Positions 16,700 through 25,091 of a stretch of 64,000 nucleotides of DNA are shown here, one piece after another. Positions within the stretch are counted from its first letter, which is position 1; every line of letters starts with the position of its first letter. The stretch lies in contig NZ_JACDIS010000002.1 in assembly GCF_013839525.1 (NCBI RefSeq), forward strand, positions 248,001 to 312,000, given 5' to 3'. Position numbers and translations under genes: made by a program. The notes below the pieces were generated by a model. The model made no database searches and was not told the DNA's origin. It saw only the letters and a program-made list of their open reading frames with translations. The stretch is from Chthonobacter rhizosphaerae. GTDB taxonomy: Bacteria; Pseudomonadota; Alphaproteobacteria; Rhizobiales; Pleomorphomonadaceae.

Positions 16700-18496
16700 A
16701 TGACCGAAGCCGACGACGATCGCCGCCTCCTCGCTCTGGACGAGGCTTTTCATGCCGCGCCTTCGGGCATGGCGATCATCGACCGGGATGGCCGCTACCT
16801 GCAGGTCAACCAGGCGCTCGCGCGGATGAACGGGCTGTCGATCGACGCACACATGGGGCTGCGGGCGCGGGACGTGGTGCCGGAGATCGCCGCCGTCATG
16901 GAGTCGGTGTTCGCCGAGGTGCTGCGGACGGGCGAGGCGGTGGCGGACGTCGAGGTGTCGGGGCCGCGACCCGGCGCGACGGCGATCCGACACTATCTGG
17001 AGAGCGTCACGCCGCTGCGCGACGCACGCGGCGCCGTGACCCGGCTTCTGGTGTCGGTGCAGGACGTGACGCGGATCCGTGAGGCGGAGACCGGCCTGCG
17101 CCAGGCGCTGGCGAAGTCGGCGGCGGACGCGGCGGAACGGGAGGCGATCCTCGGCCAGCTGGAGGAGGGCGTCGTGGTGGCGGATCCGGCGGGCCTCATC
17201 GTCTACATGAACGAGGCGGCGGTCCGCATCCACGGCACCGGAACGCTCGGCACGCCGCCGGAACGGTATGTTTCGGAGTACGGACTGCTGCGCGAAGACG
17301 GCACCGTCGCGGACCTGAGCGACCTGCCGCTCTACCGCGCCCTCCGGTACGGCGAGGCGGTGGTCGACGCCCGCTGGCGGATCCGTCGGCCGAACGGCGC
17401 CGAGGTGATGGCGATCGGCAGCGCCCGCCCCGTGACGGCGCCCGACGGCCGCCCCATGGGCGCCGTGCTGACGCTGCGGGACGACACCGCCCGGCATCGG
17501 GCGGAGCTCGCCCTCGCGGAAAGCGAGCGACGCCTGACCGCGGTGCTGGACAACACCACGATGGCGATCTTCCTGATGGATGAACGCCAGCACTGCGCCT
17601 ACATGAACGCGGCCGCCGAGACGCTGACCGGCTTCACCTTCGCGGACACGCTGGGGCGGCACCTGCACGACGTGGTGCACCACACCTATCCGGACGGGCG
17701 CCACTTTCCGATCGAGGACTGCGCCATCGACCGGGCCTTCCCGGAGAACATGCAGACCCAGGGCGAAGAGGTTTTCGTCCATCGCGACGGCAGCTTCTAT
17801 CCGGTCGCGTTCACGGCGAGCCCGATCCGGGACGAGACGTCCAGGACCATCGGCACGGTCGTGGAGGTCCGGGGCATCCGGGAGGAGAAGGAAGCCCAGG
17901 CGCGGATGGAGATGCTCGTCGCGGAGCTGAACCACCGGGTGAAGAACACGCTGGCGACGGCCCAGGCGATCGTCTGGCAGGGGTTGAAGGACTCCACCGT
18001 GCCGCCGCGGGTGCGGGAGCGGATCGAGTCACGCCTCGGCGCGCTGGCCCGGTCGCATGACATCCTGACCAAGGAGGCCTGGCTCGGCGCCGACATGGAC
18101 GAGGTGGTCGACGCGGCCCTGGCGCCGTTCGGGCTCCACCAGACGCCGGGCCGGTTCTCGATCGGCGGGCCGATGACGCGGCTGGCGCCGCGCGCGGCGC
18201 TCATGATCGGGATGGCGCTTCATGAACTGGCGACGAACGCGGCGAAGTACGGCGCCCTGAAGGAGGGCGGGCATGTCCGGCTGACCTGGCGGCGCGACGG
18301 GCAGCGGCTGGAGATCGAGTGGCGCGAAAGCGGCGGCCCGGCGATCACGCCGCCCGCATCGCGCGGCTTCGGGACCCGCGTGCTGGAACGGGCGGCCGCC
18401 CATGAGCTGGACGCGGAGGTGTCGCTGGATTTTCCGCCGACGGGCGTCGTCTGGCGCGCGGCCTTCCCGCTGGCGCTACCCGCCGAGACGACCTGA
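16700..18496 (+). CDS. HWE-family sensor histidine kinase with three PAS domains
   Basis: 598 aa, no transmembrane segment, so a soluble sensor. PAS domains lie at about 10-125, 145-275 and 285-400; the third contains VVHHTYPDGRHFPIEDC. The HWE core begins at AELNHRVKNTLATAQAI with the phospho-accepting His412, and the ATPase region shows HELATNAAKYGAL and GFGTRVLERAAAH. HWE kinases usually signal to single-domain response regulators; none is adjacent. It ends 13 bp from the end of a paralogous kinase on the other strand. Confidence 0.93.
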   Translation: MTEADDDRRLLALDEAFHAAPSGMAIIDRDGRYLQVNQALARMNGLSIDAHMGLRARDVVPEIAAVMESVFAEVLRTGEAVADVEVSGPRPGATAIRHYLESVTPLRDARGAVTRLLVSVQDVTRIREAETGLRQALAKSAADAAEREAILGQLEEGVVVADPAGLIVYMNEAAVRIHGTGTLGTPPERYVSEYGLLREDGTVADLSDLPLYRALRYGEAVVDARWRIRRPNGAEVMAIGSARPVTAPDGRPMGAVLTLRDDTARHRAELALAESERRLTAVLDNTTMAIFLMDERQHCAYMNAAAETLTGFTFADTLGRHLHDVVHHTYPDGRHFPIEDCAIDRAFPENMQTQGEEVFVHRDGSFYPVAFTASPIRDETSRTIGTVVEVRGIREEKEAQARMEMLVAELNHRVKNTLATAQAIVWQGLKDSTVPPRVRERIESRLGALARSHDILTKEAWLGADMDEVVDAALAPFGLHQTPGRFSIGGPMTRLAPRAALMIGMALHELATNAAKYGALKEGGHVRLTWRRDGQRLEIEWRESGGPAITPPASRGFGTRVLERAAAHELDAEVSLDFPPTGVVWRAAFPLALPAETT

Positions 18497-18509
18497 CGGC
18501 CGGCCACCG

Positions 18510-19532
18510 TCAGGGCAGGGGCGCGTCCACTTCGCAGACGACGCCGCTCGGATCGAAGGCGATTGTTACGGTGCCGTCGAGGTCGTAGGCGAGGGATCGT
18601 TCCAGGAGGCGGGTGCCGAAGCCCTTGCTGGCCGGGACCGTGACGGCGGGGCCGCCGCTTTCCCGCCAGACGAGCCGCATGCGCCTAGCATCGCCGTCGC
18701 CCGAAACGCTCCACGTGAGATCGATCGTCCCGTCGGGCGTGGAGAGCGCGCCGTATTTCGTGGCGTTGGTGCCGAGCTCCTGCAGCGCCATGGCGATCGA
18801 GAGGGCCTTGTTGGGCGGCAGCCGCAACGTGGGCCCGGACGCGCGAACGAGGGTGGAGCCGGCGGCGGTGAAGGGCCGCATGGCTTCGACCACCACCTCG
18901 CCGAGGTCGGCGCCTTCCCAGCGCTCGCGGATCAGGATGTCGTGAGCGCGGCCCAGGGCGATGAGGCGTTCCTCGATCGCCGCCCTGGTCTCGCCGAGCG
19001 GCAGGCCGGACTTCAAGGATTGCGAGACGATGGACTGGACGGTCGCGAGCGTGTTCTTGACCCGGTGGTTGAGTTCGTGGAGGAGCAGCCGCTGCTGGTC
19101 CTCGGCGCGCTTGCGCTCGGAAATGTCCACCGCGATGAGGACGGCGCCGATCATCCGGCCTTCGCGCACGACCGGGGCGTTCGAGCATGCGACGTGCACC
19201 ATGGCGCCGCTTCGGTGGAAGAAGACGTCCTCGTGCTTCTCCAGCCGCGTGTGCGAGCGGAACACCTGGCCGAGCGGACAGTCGCTCATCGGAAAGGGGC
19301 GACCGTCCGGGTGATGGTGGTGCACCATGTCGTGGAGGCTTCGACCAGCGAGATCCTCCCGCGACCAGCCGAACGTGCGCTCGGCCGCCGCATTGGCGAA
19401 CACGGTCCGGCCTTCCGTGTCCATCACGAAGATGGCGTCGGCCGCATTCTCGATGACAAGGTCGCCAAAATCCGAAACGTCCAGGTCGGCCACGGCAGGA
19501 CGGAGCGCGTGGGCAGACTCGTTGTTCGTCAT
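18510..19532 (-). CDS. HWE-family sensor histidine kinase with one PAS domain
   Basis: 340 aa from MTNNES; starts at 19625 or 19748 would lengthen it, but those residues look non-conserved. One PAS domain (about 20-140) with MVHHHHPDGRPFPMSDC, then HELNHRVKNTLATVQSI with His156 as phosphoacceptor and an HATPase-like HWE domain (ELGTNATKYGAL, GFGTRLLERSL). Soluble. It is a clear paralogue of the three-PAS kinase lying tail to tail with it; the kinase halves and the His/Cys-containing PAS motif are shared. Partner regulators are not in the window. Confidence 0.9.
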   Translation of the reverse strand: MTNNESAHALRPAVADLDVSDFGDLVIENAADAIFVMDTEGRTVFANAAAERTFGWSREDLAGRSLHDMVHHHHPDGRPFPMSDCPLGQVFRSHTRLEKHEDVFFHRSGAMVHVACSNAPVVREGRMIGAVLIAVDISERKRAEDQQRLLLHELNHRVKNTLATVQSIVSQSLKSGLPLGETRAAIEERLIALGRAHDILIRERWEGADLGEVVVEAMRPFTAAGSTLVRASGPTLRLPPNKALSIAMALQELGTNATKYGALSTPDGTIDLTWSVSGDGDARRMRLVWRESGGPAVTVPASKGFGTRLLERSLAYDLDGTVTIAFDPSGVVCEVDAPLP

Positions 19533-19783
19533 GGCGTCCCGGCCCCCGAATGCCGCCGACCGGATGGCCGAACGGCCCGCCGCGTCATCTGCGCCTGTAC
19601 CAGTAGCCGGTGCACGCGCGCTCATCCTAATCAGCTCTATGCCAAGATCATATGGCGTGTTTCGCAAGACGCCAGAGGAGTCGGGCTTTTTATCAGGCTC
19701 GATGGGGTGAGGTCCGTCACAGACGGCGCGGCGGGCATGCGGTTTCATTCGGGGACGGTGGGACCAATTCCAGGAGAGACACC

Positions 19784-19978
19784 ATGGACCGCATCGTCAC
19801 AGAAGACCTGATCGAGGAAACCGCCCTCTATCCGGCGACCAACCTGACCCTGGTTCGGGTCGTGCACCGGGCGACCGGCGCCGTCCGGGAAGGCAGGGTG
19901 CCCGGCATGGACCATCGCGCTCTTCTCGCCGCGCGCGCCGAAGCGCTGACGAAGCTCCACGCCGCTCTGGCGGCCTGA
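19784..19978 (+). CDS. Small hypothetical protein
   Basis: 64 aa starting MDRIVTEDLIEETALYP, with GGAGAG 8 nt before the ATG. No membrane segment. The C-terminus (DHRALLAARAEALTKLHAAL) is a probable amphipathic helix. No family recognised. Codon use matches the neighbourhood. It sits 251 bp upstream of, and divergent from, the kinase gene start. Confidence 0.6.
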   Translation: MDRIVTEDLIEETALYPATNLTLVRVVHRATGAVREGRVPGMDHRALLAARAEALTKLHAALAA

Positions 19979-20185
19979 TGCCGGCAACCGGCCAGGCAGG
20001 AAAAGGAGAGGCGCGCCGGGATGCGGCCGCGCGCGGCTTCGGATCGCGTCAGGACGCACCGGCTAACGACGACACGTCATATCCGGTCGAACGCCTTGAT
20101 GGCGCCGGCATGGTCCGCATGGTCGCGGACCACTTGAGCTGGGTCCGTCGCCCGGCTGCGCAGGGAGCCCCGCGGCGAGCCGGGA

Positions 20186-20413
20186 TCAGTGACGGAAGCC
20201 GGACCGGTTCGGACGCCCCGTGGCCAGGATGAACTGGATGGTCTCGATCCGGGCCCGGGCGGCCTGGACGGCAGCCCGGTACTGCGCCGGCTTTTCGCCC
20301 CGAAGGCGGACGTCGCCCTCCAGGGCTCGCAGCTCCGCCTGGGCCAGCTCCAGGTCTGCCTCGGTGGGGGTTTCACGATAGATTCGGGATGCGGAACGGT
20401 CGGACGGCGCCAC
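20186..20413 (-). CDS. Small hypothetical helical protein
   Basis: 75 aa, GTG start with GAGG 8-11 nt upstream. Rich in Ala, Glu, Arg and Gln with heptad-like spacing (ADLELAQAELRALEGDV and AVQAARARIETIQFIL), so a short coiled coil is likely. No family recognised and no membrane segment. Confidence 0.5.
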   Translation of the reverse strand: MAPSDRSASRIYRETPTEADLELAQAELRALEGDVRLRGEKPAQYRAAVQAARARIETIQFILATGRPNRSGFRH

Positions 20414-20766
20414 GGATCTGCCTCATCGATGGATAAACAGCGGCTGCAATACACATACAATTATACTGGCAGAAGCAATCACCCGAATCGGTGATCGCCG
20501 TCCCGTTTTCTGCTGCGCCAAGCGCAGGAAACTGCTCGTATCTGCAATCAGGCATCGGTTCGGCGAATGTTTCTCGGGAAAGAATGAACCTGACACATGC
20601 GCCATTCAGGTGGCGAGATCGAGCGCTCCTCACATTTCGCAGATCGCGTTGAGGCATCCTTCACCGTGATTCGGCCGAGCCTGGCGGGCGGGTGTTTTGA
20701 CCAAATGTGTTCGGAAGAAGGAAACCATCGGCGTGCCATCGTGCCGTCATGATGGAGGCCGGTTCG
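20414..20766. other. AT-richer intergenic stretch
   Basis: About 350 bp. The part at 20440-20640 is clearly less GC-rich than the surroundings. Frames here lack ribosome sites and any recognisable content. A promoter for the small membrane protein downstream is expected but no clear -35/-10 is seen. Confidence 0.3.
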
Positions 20767-20913
20767 ATGTCCCGCAGCACCACCTTTGGAAGTAGCCGCC
20801 CTGTCGCGGCGCCGTCCGCTCGCAAGCCGCGCGGCTGGTACATGCTCGCGGCCTTCGGCGTCTCGGCCGTCATGTGGGCGGGGATCGTGCGGGCCACCGG
20901 GACGCTCCTCTGA
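20767..20913 (+). CDS. Small single-span membrane protein
   Basis: 48 aa starting MSRSTTFGSS with GGAGG 8 nt upstream. A basic, Pro-containing segment (SARKPRGWYML) leads into one transmembrane helix ending just before the C-terminus. The segment PRGWYMLAAFGVSAVMWAG closely resembles PRAWWLLAALLVSLAMWAG in the gene at 27222. Function unknown. Confidence 0.6.
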   Translation: MSRSTTFGSSRPVAAPSARKPRGWYMLAAFGVSAVMWAGIVRATGTLL

Positions 20914-20938
20914 AGCGGCCCGGCGCCGTTCGGCCGGA

Positions 20939-21106
20939 TCAGGCGCCGGACTTGCGCTCGTCGGGCTTCCCGCTGGACCGGTCGGTCTGGTCGGAGCCCT
21001 TGGCCGGGGCGGGCTTACCGTCCTGGCGAGCGAGTTCCCGCTCGATGGTCTCCCGGTCGCCTTCCGCCGGGTCGGGCTGGAGCGTGTGGGGCTCTGGCTT
21101 CTTCAT
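20939..21106 (-). CDS. Small highly charged hypothetical protein
   Basis: 55 aa, starting MKKPEPHTLQPDP. The ribosome site is GGAGGTGATC directly before the ATG, the full anti-Shine-Dalgarno match, which strongly supports translation. Composition is dominated by Lys, Asp, Glu, Pro and Ser, so the protein is probably disordered. No family recognised. It converges with the gene at 20767. Confidence 0.65.
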   Translation of the reverse strand: MKKPEPHTLQPDPAEGDRETIERELARQDGKPAPAKGSDQTDRSSGKPDERKSGA

Positions 21107-21306
21107 GATCACCTCCGTCGACACCCGATCGGAACCGGTCATCGGACCGGAGGTTCCGCTCTGCGACGGCCTCCGACAGGAAACTGTGGCCGATCGCCGC
21201 GCGGGCGTGTAAGGCTCGTCGCGAAGTCTAAGGTGCGGACCGCGCCCCGCCGCAACGGGCAGGCGTGTCCATGGCCCCGAGATCACCCGCTCGGGAGAGG
21301 CGACGC

Positions 21307-22608
21307 ATGACCATCGATATCGCCAAGCGCGTCTGGGATCACAGCTGGAAGCTCGATCCGATCGTGCGCAGTCTGCTCGACACGGACTTCTACAAGCTGC
21401 TGATGCTGCAGCTGATCTGGCGCCGGTACGCGGACGTGGACGTGACGTTCTCGCTGATCAACCGGAATCGGAAGGTCCGCCTGGCCGACGAGATCGACGA
21501 GGGGGAACTCAGGGCCCAGCTCGACCACGCGCGGACGCTCCGGCTCGGCAAGAAGGAGTGGATCTGGCTGGCGGGCAACAGCTTCTATGGCCACCGGCAG
21601 ATCTTCGAGCCGCGCTTCCTGGAGTGGCTGCGGGGCTTCGAGCTGCCGGAGTACGACCTCAGACGCGAGGACGGCCAGTATGTCCTGGAGTTCCACGGCC
21701 CGTGGACCCATACCACCATGTGGGAGATCCCGGCCCTCGCCATCATCAACGAACTGCGCTCCCGGGCCGTTCTGAAGTCCATGGGCCGGTTCGAGCTCGA
21801 CGTGCTCTATGCGCGCGCGAAGGCGAAGCTCTGGTCGAAGGTGGAGCGTCTGCGCAAGCTGGAAGGGCTGCGCATCGCCGACTTCGGAACGCGCCGCCGG
21901 CATTCCTATCTGTGGCAGGACTGGTGCGTGAACGCCCTGAAGGAGGGACTGGGCGAGGCCTTCATCGGCACGTCCAGCGTCACGCTCGCCATGAAGAGCG
22001 ACCTGGAGGCGATCGGCACCAACGCCCACGAACTGCCGATGGTCTACGCGGCCCTGGCCAAGAGCGACGCCGACCTGCGGGAAGCACCGTTCCGGGTGCT
22101 GCGCGACTGGCGGGACATGTACGACGGCAACCTGCGCGTGGTGCTGCCGGACGCGTTCGGCACCACGGCCTTTCTGCGCGACGCGCCGGACTGGGTGGCC
22201 AACTGGAAGGGCTTCCGGCCGGACTCCGCCCCGCCGATCGAGGGGGGCGAGCAGATCATCGCGTGGTGGAACGCCAAGGGGCAGGACCCGCGCGACAAGC
22301 TGCTGGTCTTCTCCGACGGGCTCGACATCGAGACCATCGAGACGGTGTTCCAGCACTTCAATGGCCGGGTGAACATGAGCTTCGGCTGGGGCACGAACCT
22401 CACCAACGACTTCCGGGGCTGCTCGCCGCAGCCGCGCTCGGACCTCGATCCGATCTCGGTGGTGTGCAAGGTCACCAAGGTGAACGGCCGGCCGGCGGTG
22501 AAACTGTCGGACAATCCGTCCAAGGCGACGGGCGACCGCGAGGAGATCGACCGCTACCTGCGCGTCTTCGGGACTGCGGGCCGGGTGGAGCGGGAGGTGG
22601 TCGTCTGA
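21307..22608 (+). CDS. pncB: Nicotinate phosphoribosyltransferase
   Basis: Salvages nicotinate into nicotinate mononucleotide for NAD synthesis. 433 aa, normal length. Motifs: [15 protein letters not shown] near the N-terminus, [12 protein letters not shown], and GTNAHELPM with the autophosphorylated His; the phosphate-binding [11 protein letters not shown] and [10 protein letters not shown] lie in the C-terminal half. GGGAGAGG precedes the chosen ATG; the upstream Met (21265) is not needed. Single gene followed by a short gene and a terminator. Confidence 0.97.
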   Translation: MTIDIAKRVWDHSWKLDPIVRSLLDTDFYKLLMLQLIWRRYADVDVTFSLINRNRKVRLADEIDEGELRAQLDHARTLRLGKKEWIWLAGNSFYGHRQIFEPRFLEWLRGFELPEYDLRREDGQYVLEFHGPWTHTTMWEIPALAIINELRSRAVLKSMGRFELDVLYARAKAKLWSKVERLRKLEGLRIADFGTRRRHSYLWQDWCVNALKEGLGEAFIGTSSVTLAMKSDLEAIGTNAHELPMVYAALAKSDADLREAPFRVLRDWRDMYDGNLRVVLPDAFGTTAFLRDAPDWVANWKGFRPDSAPPIEGGEQIIAWWNAKGQDPRDKLLVFSDGLDIETIETVFQHFNGRVNMSFGWGTNLTNDFRGCSPQPRSDLDPISVVCKVTKVNGRPAVKLSDNPSKATGDREEIDRYLRVFGTAGRVEREVVV

Positions 22609-22689
22609 CGCCCCCGTCAGGGAACCGGACGACGACGGCGGCGTTTCCTCCTGTCGTACGATGATCGTGCGACGACCAGGGAGACCGCC

Positions 22690-22854
22690 ATGACGAGCTA
22701 TATGCAAATCTGGATGGGCTGGAAGGCCGGGAAGATCTCCGACGACGAGGTCATCGCCCGCATGCACGCGGACCCGTTCTTCCGCCGCTGGTTCGAAGCC
22801 CGCCGCGCCGAGTGGATGCATCAGCGGCGGAGCGGCGCGAAAGCGAGAGCCTGA
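22690..22854 (+). CDS. Small protein of 54 aa
   Basis: Starts MTSYMQIWMGWKAGKISDDE, with AGGGAG 5 nt upstream. Aromatic-rich and basic: FFRRWFEARRAEWMHQRR forms a probable amphipathic helix. No signal peptide. It lies 81 bp after pncB on the same strand and is followed by a strong terminator, so it is a likely real short gene in the pncB transcript or its own unit. Not recognised. Confidence 0.6.
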   Translation: MTSYMQIWMGWKAGKISDDEVIARMHADPFFRRWFEARRAEWMHQRRSGAKARA

Positions 22855-22900
22855 GATCCGGCGCCGATCGATGGCCGGACCCAGGGGGTCCGGAACGGGA

Positions 22901-22924
22901 AACGGCCGCCCAGGGGCGGCCGTT
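22901..22924. terminator. Bidirectional terminator hairpin
   Basis: A 10-bp perfect stem (22901-22910 with 22915-22924) with a 4-nt loop lies between converging genes. On the minus strand the stem is followed by TTTCCCGTT; on the plus strand by CGATTCTC. It probably serves both directions. Confidence 0.7.
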
Positions 22925-22959
22925 CGATTCTCAGACAACGGTCGAGCCGGCGGCGCCCG

Positions 22960-23148
22960 TCAGCGGGCGACCATCACGGCGCATTCCGTGGAGCCGGCGT
23001 CGATGGACGTGGCCGTGGAGCCGGACGCCGCGACGGCGGTGCACGGCGCGAGCGCCTGCGTTTCGGGTTCGGCGGAAACCTGGGTGTAGGACGCAAAGGC
23101 CACGGCGAAATATGCGGCGGTCAGTGCGATCATGATGGCGCTACGCAT
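22960..23148 (-). CDS. Small exported protein
   Basis: 62 aa starting MRSAIMIALTAAYFAVAFAS, a convincing signal peptide with a cut site near VSAEP. The mature part is Ala/Thr/Ser-rich with two cysteines (APCTAV and STECAV) that could pair in the periplasm. An AGGA site precedes the ATG. It resembles the small two-cysteine protein at 5399 in layout, not in sequence. Unknown function. Confidence 0.6.
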   Translation of the reverse strand: MRSAIMIALTAAYFAVAFASYTQVSAEPETQALAPCTAVAASGSTATSIDAGSTECAVMVAR

Positions 23149-23592
23149 GTTGAATTCCTGCTGAAACTTCGAAGCCGGACCAAGAGCCCCGAAGGCCGCT
23201 CTCGATACGACGTCGCCGGTTAACAAGGCACCAAGACTTTTGCCGCGCTGATCGATCCTGAGTGGCTGTTGCCGATACGCATCACTGGTCGTCTGAAGAC
23301 GAAAGATGCGTGCGGCAACGCATATGGAATGCGCGCGAAGCAACGTCCAAGTGCTTCCAAAGACGTCTGCCGGAGCGGTCGATCTCGGGCGAGACCATTC
23401 GCTCCGGCAGACAAGAAACGACTTGGGGGACTTTTCAGTTCCTCGCATCGCGCGAGTGAATGAATGAAGTGATGTTTTCGTATACGCAATCGGGTGTTCG
23501 GCGCGAAGCTGCACGCAGGCCGGCAGCCGGCGCCGGCGTTAACCTTTGCCGGGGCGGCTATCCTTGCCGCCAAGACACGTGACAAACGCACA
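23149..23592. other. Intergenic stretch with a long hairpin
   Basis: About 440 bp with no gene. It holds a 13-bp perfect inverted repeat (23365-23377 with 23400-23412) whose loop contains a second nested stem TCTCG/CGAGA. On the minus strand this lies about 180 nt past the anti-sigma factor stop and may be its distant terminator. Overlapping short plus-strand frames are not supported. Confidence 0.5.
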
Positions 23593-24339
23593 TCAGGTGG
23601 CGGGACGACGCTCCTGGAGAGCCTTCCGTTCCTCGGCCTCGCCAAGCGGGGCGGCGGCGCCGCTCGCCTCGAGGTAGGCGTCCACCACCGCGTCCGTGCC
23701 GGCGGGCTGGTAGCCGTCGCCTGATTCGGCGAGCGCGAAGGCGACCCGCCACGGGCCCTCCTGCCGGCAGGCCACCGCGCGGGTGCGCGCGCTGTCGCCG
23801 CTGACGAGGAACTCGCGGCAGAGGCCGGCCGAACCGGTCGTGAACGTGGACACCGCCCGGAAGCGGGCGGCGGCGAGATCCGTCTCACCGCCGGACGCCA
23901 CGGTGTCGAGGGCCTCGCCGATCTTCGGATCGGCCAGCTCCGCCGCGACGGACACGCCGCCGTCGGCGACCCGGCCGGTGTTGAGGGCGTAGCCGACGGC
24001 GCCCGCGGCGACGAGCGCCAGGCAGGCCGCCATGGCGGAGAGCGCGCGCGGCACCGTCCGGCGACGGAGCGGCACCACGGCGGCGGACGCCGGAGCGGCC
24101 CGGCCGGACGCGGCCACCGCTTCGGCGATCGAGCGGGACAGCGCCTCCGGCACCGGCGGCAGGCCTTCCGACAGGTAGGCCGTCCGGACTAGGCGGCGGC
24201 TCCGCACGAAGCCGGCGACGCGCCGCACGAGCGCGGGGTCGCGGTCGAGCTCCACGTCGACGGCTTCGGCGAGCTGCGGGTCAATCTCGCCGTCGGCGTA
24301 GGCCATCAGGATTTCGTTGGTGATGTGAAGGCGTGTCAT
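23593..24339 (-). CDS. Transmembrane anti-sigma factor
   Basis: 248 aa. The N-terminal 60 residues (ITNEILMAYADGEIDPQLAEAVD) are the usual cytoplasmic anti-sigma domain without the zinc HXXXCXXC motif. One transmembrane helix lies at about residues 100-122 (ALSAMAACLALVAAGAVGYAL); the rest is periplasmic with two cysteines (LCREF, ACRQE). It follows the ECF sigma gene by 49 bp, so the partners are co-expressed. The trigger is unknown. Confidence 0.88.
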   Translation of the reverse strand: MTRLHITNEILMAYADGEIDPQLAEAVDVELDRDPALVRRVAGFVRSRRLVRTAYLSEGLPPVPEALSRSIAEAVAASGRAAPASAAVVPLRRRTVPRALSAMAACLALVAAGAVGYALNTGRVADGGVSVAAELADPKIGEALDTVASGGETDLAAARFRAVSTFTTGSAGLCREFLVSGDSARTRAVACRQEGPWRVAFALAESGDGYQPAGTDAVVDAYLEASGAAAPLGEAEERKALQERRPAT

Positions 24340-24388
24340 GGAACGTCCGAAGCAGGAAGGCCGTGCGGTGTGGTCGGAGGGCGCCGCG

Positions 24389-24880
24389 TCAGGCGGCGCT
24401 GGTGAGGTCCTGGATCCGTTTTCGGGCCCGGGACAGGCGGCTCATCACCGTGCCGATCGGCACGCCGAGCACCTCGGCGGCCTCCTGGTAGGCCATGTCC
24501 TCCACGCAGACGAGGATCAGGACGTCCCGCTGCTCCGGCGGAAGCGCGTCGATGGCCCGCCGAACGTCCATGAGGACCAGCTTCTCCATGACCCGCGTCT
24601 CCCCATTTTCCCCCACAAGCGTCTGGTGCTCGTCGACATCTTCGGTGTGTCCCTCGGTCCGGACGCGGCGAAGGCCGTCGATCCAATGATTGCGCATGAT
24701 GCGGAAGATCCATGCGTCGAAGCGCGTGCCGGGCTGCCAGGACCCGGCGCTCGCAAGGGCCCTCACGCAGGCCGCCTGCACCAGGTCGTCGGCCTGGACG
24801 GACGACCTGCAGAGTGCCAGGGCGTAGCGCCTGAGGCGCGGCAGCATCGCCACGATCTCCTGTCCTACGTTCAGCGACAT
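24389..24880 (-). CDS. ECF-type RNA polymerase sigma factor
   Basis: 163 aa. Region 2 spans about residues 10-75 (LPRLRRYALALCRS, DLVQAACVRAL, FDAWIFRIMRNHWID) and region 4 about 105-158 (LPPEQRDVLILVCVEDMAYQEAAEVLGVP split over helix-turn-helix, then GTVMSRLSRARKRI). The start at 24880 gives a standard ECF length; the frame stays open far upstream but that is a composition effect. First gene of the sigma/anti-sigma pair, divergent from the S8 protease. Confidence 0.94.
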   Translation of the reverse strand: MSLNVGQEIVAMLPRLRRYALALCRSSVQADDLVQAACVRALASAGSWQPGTRFDAWIFRIMRNHWIDGLRRVRTEGHTEDVDEHQTLVGENGETRVMEKLVLMDVRRAIDALPPEQRDVLILVCVEDMAYQEAAEVLGVPIGTVMSRLSRARKRIQDLTSAA

Positions 24881-25009
24881 CTCGAACCCGTCTTGCCGTG
24901 ATCTGGGGGAGGAACGCGCGGCCGGGCGTTTCATTCCACCTGTCAGGGGCGATCGGCGACATTGTTGCCGAAATGTCACCAGCCTGCCGACCAATCGCGA
25001 GGGTGACCC

Positions 25010-25033
25010 GAACAATTCCGCCGGACGGGCGTT
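25010..25033 (+). promoter_or_regulatory. Candidate ECF sigma promoter for the S8 protease gene
   Basis: GAAC (25010-25013), a 16-nt spacer, then CGTT (25030-25033), about 60 bp before the protease start. This matches the general ECF pattern of an AAC-type -35 and a CGT-type -10. I saw no equally good copy upstream of the sigma gene on the minus strand. Confidence 0.45.
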
Positions 25034-25091
25034 ACACGGTCGACGTGTGCCTCGTGCGGGGACGAGCGCGCATGTGAACGGGGTAGGGATC

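Noticed and set aside
23262-23463. Two overlapping 64-65 codon frames
   Set aside because: They cover a hairpin between genes, lack ribosome sites and have no recognisable features.
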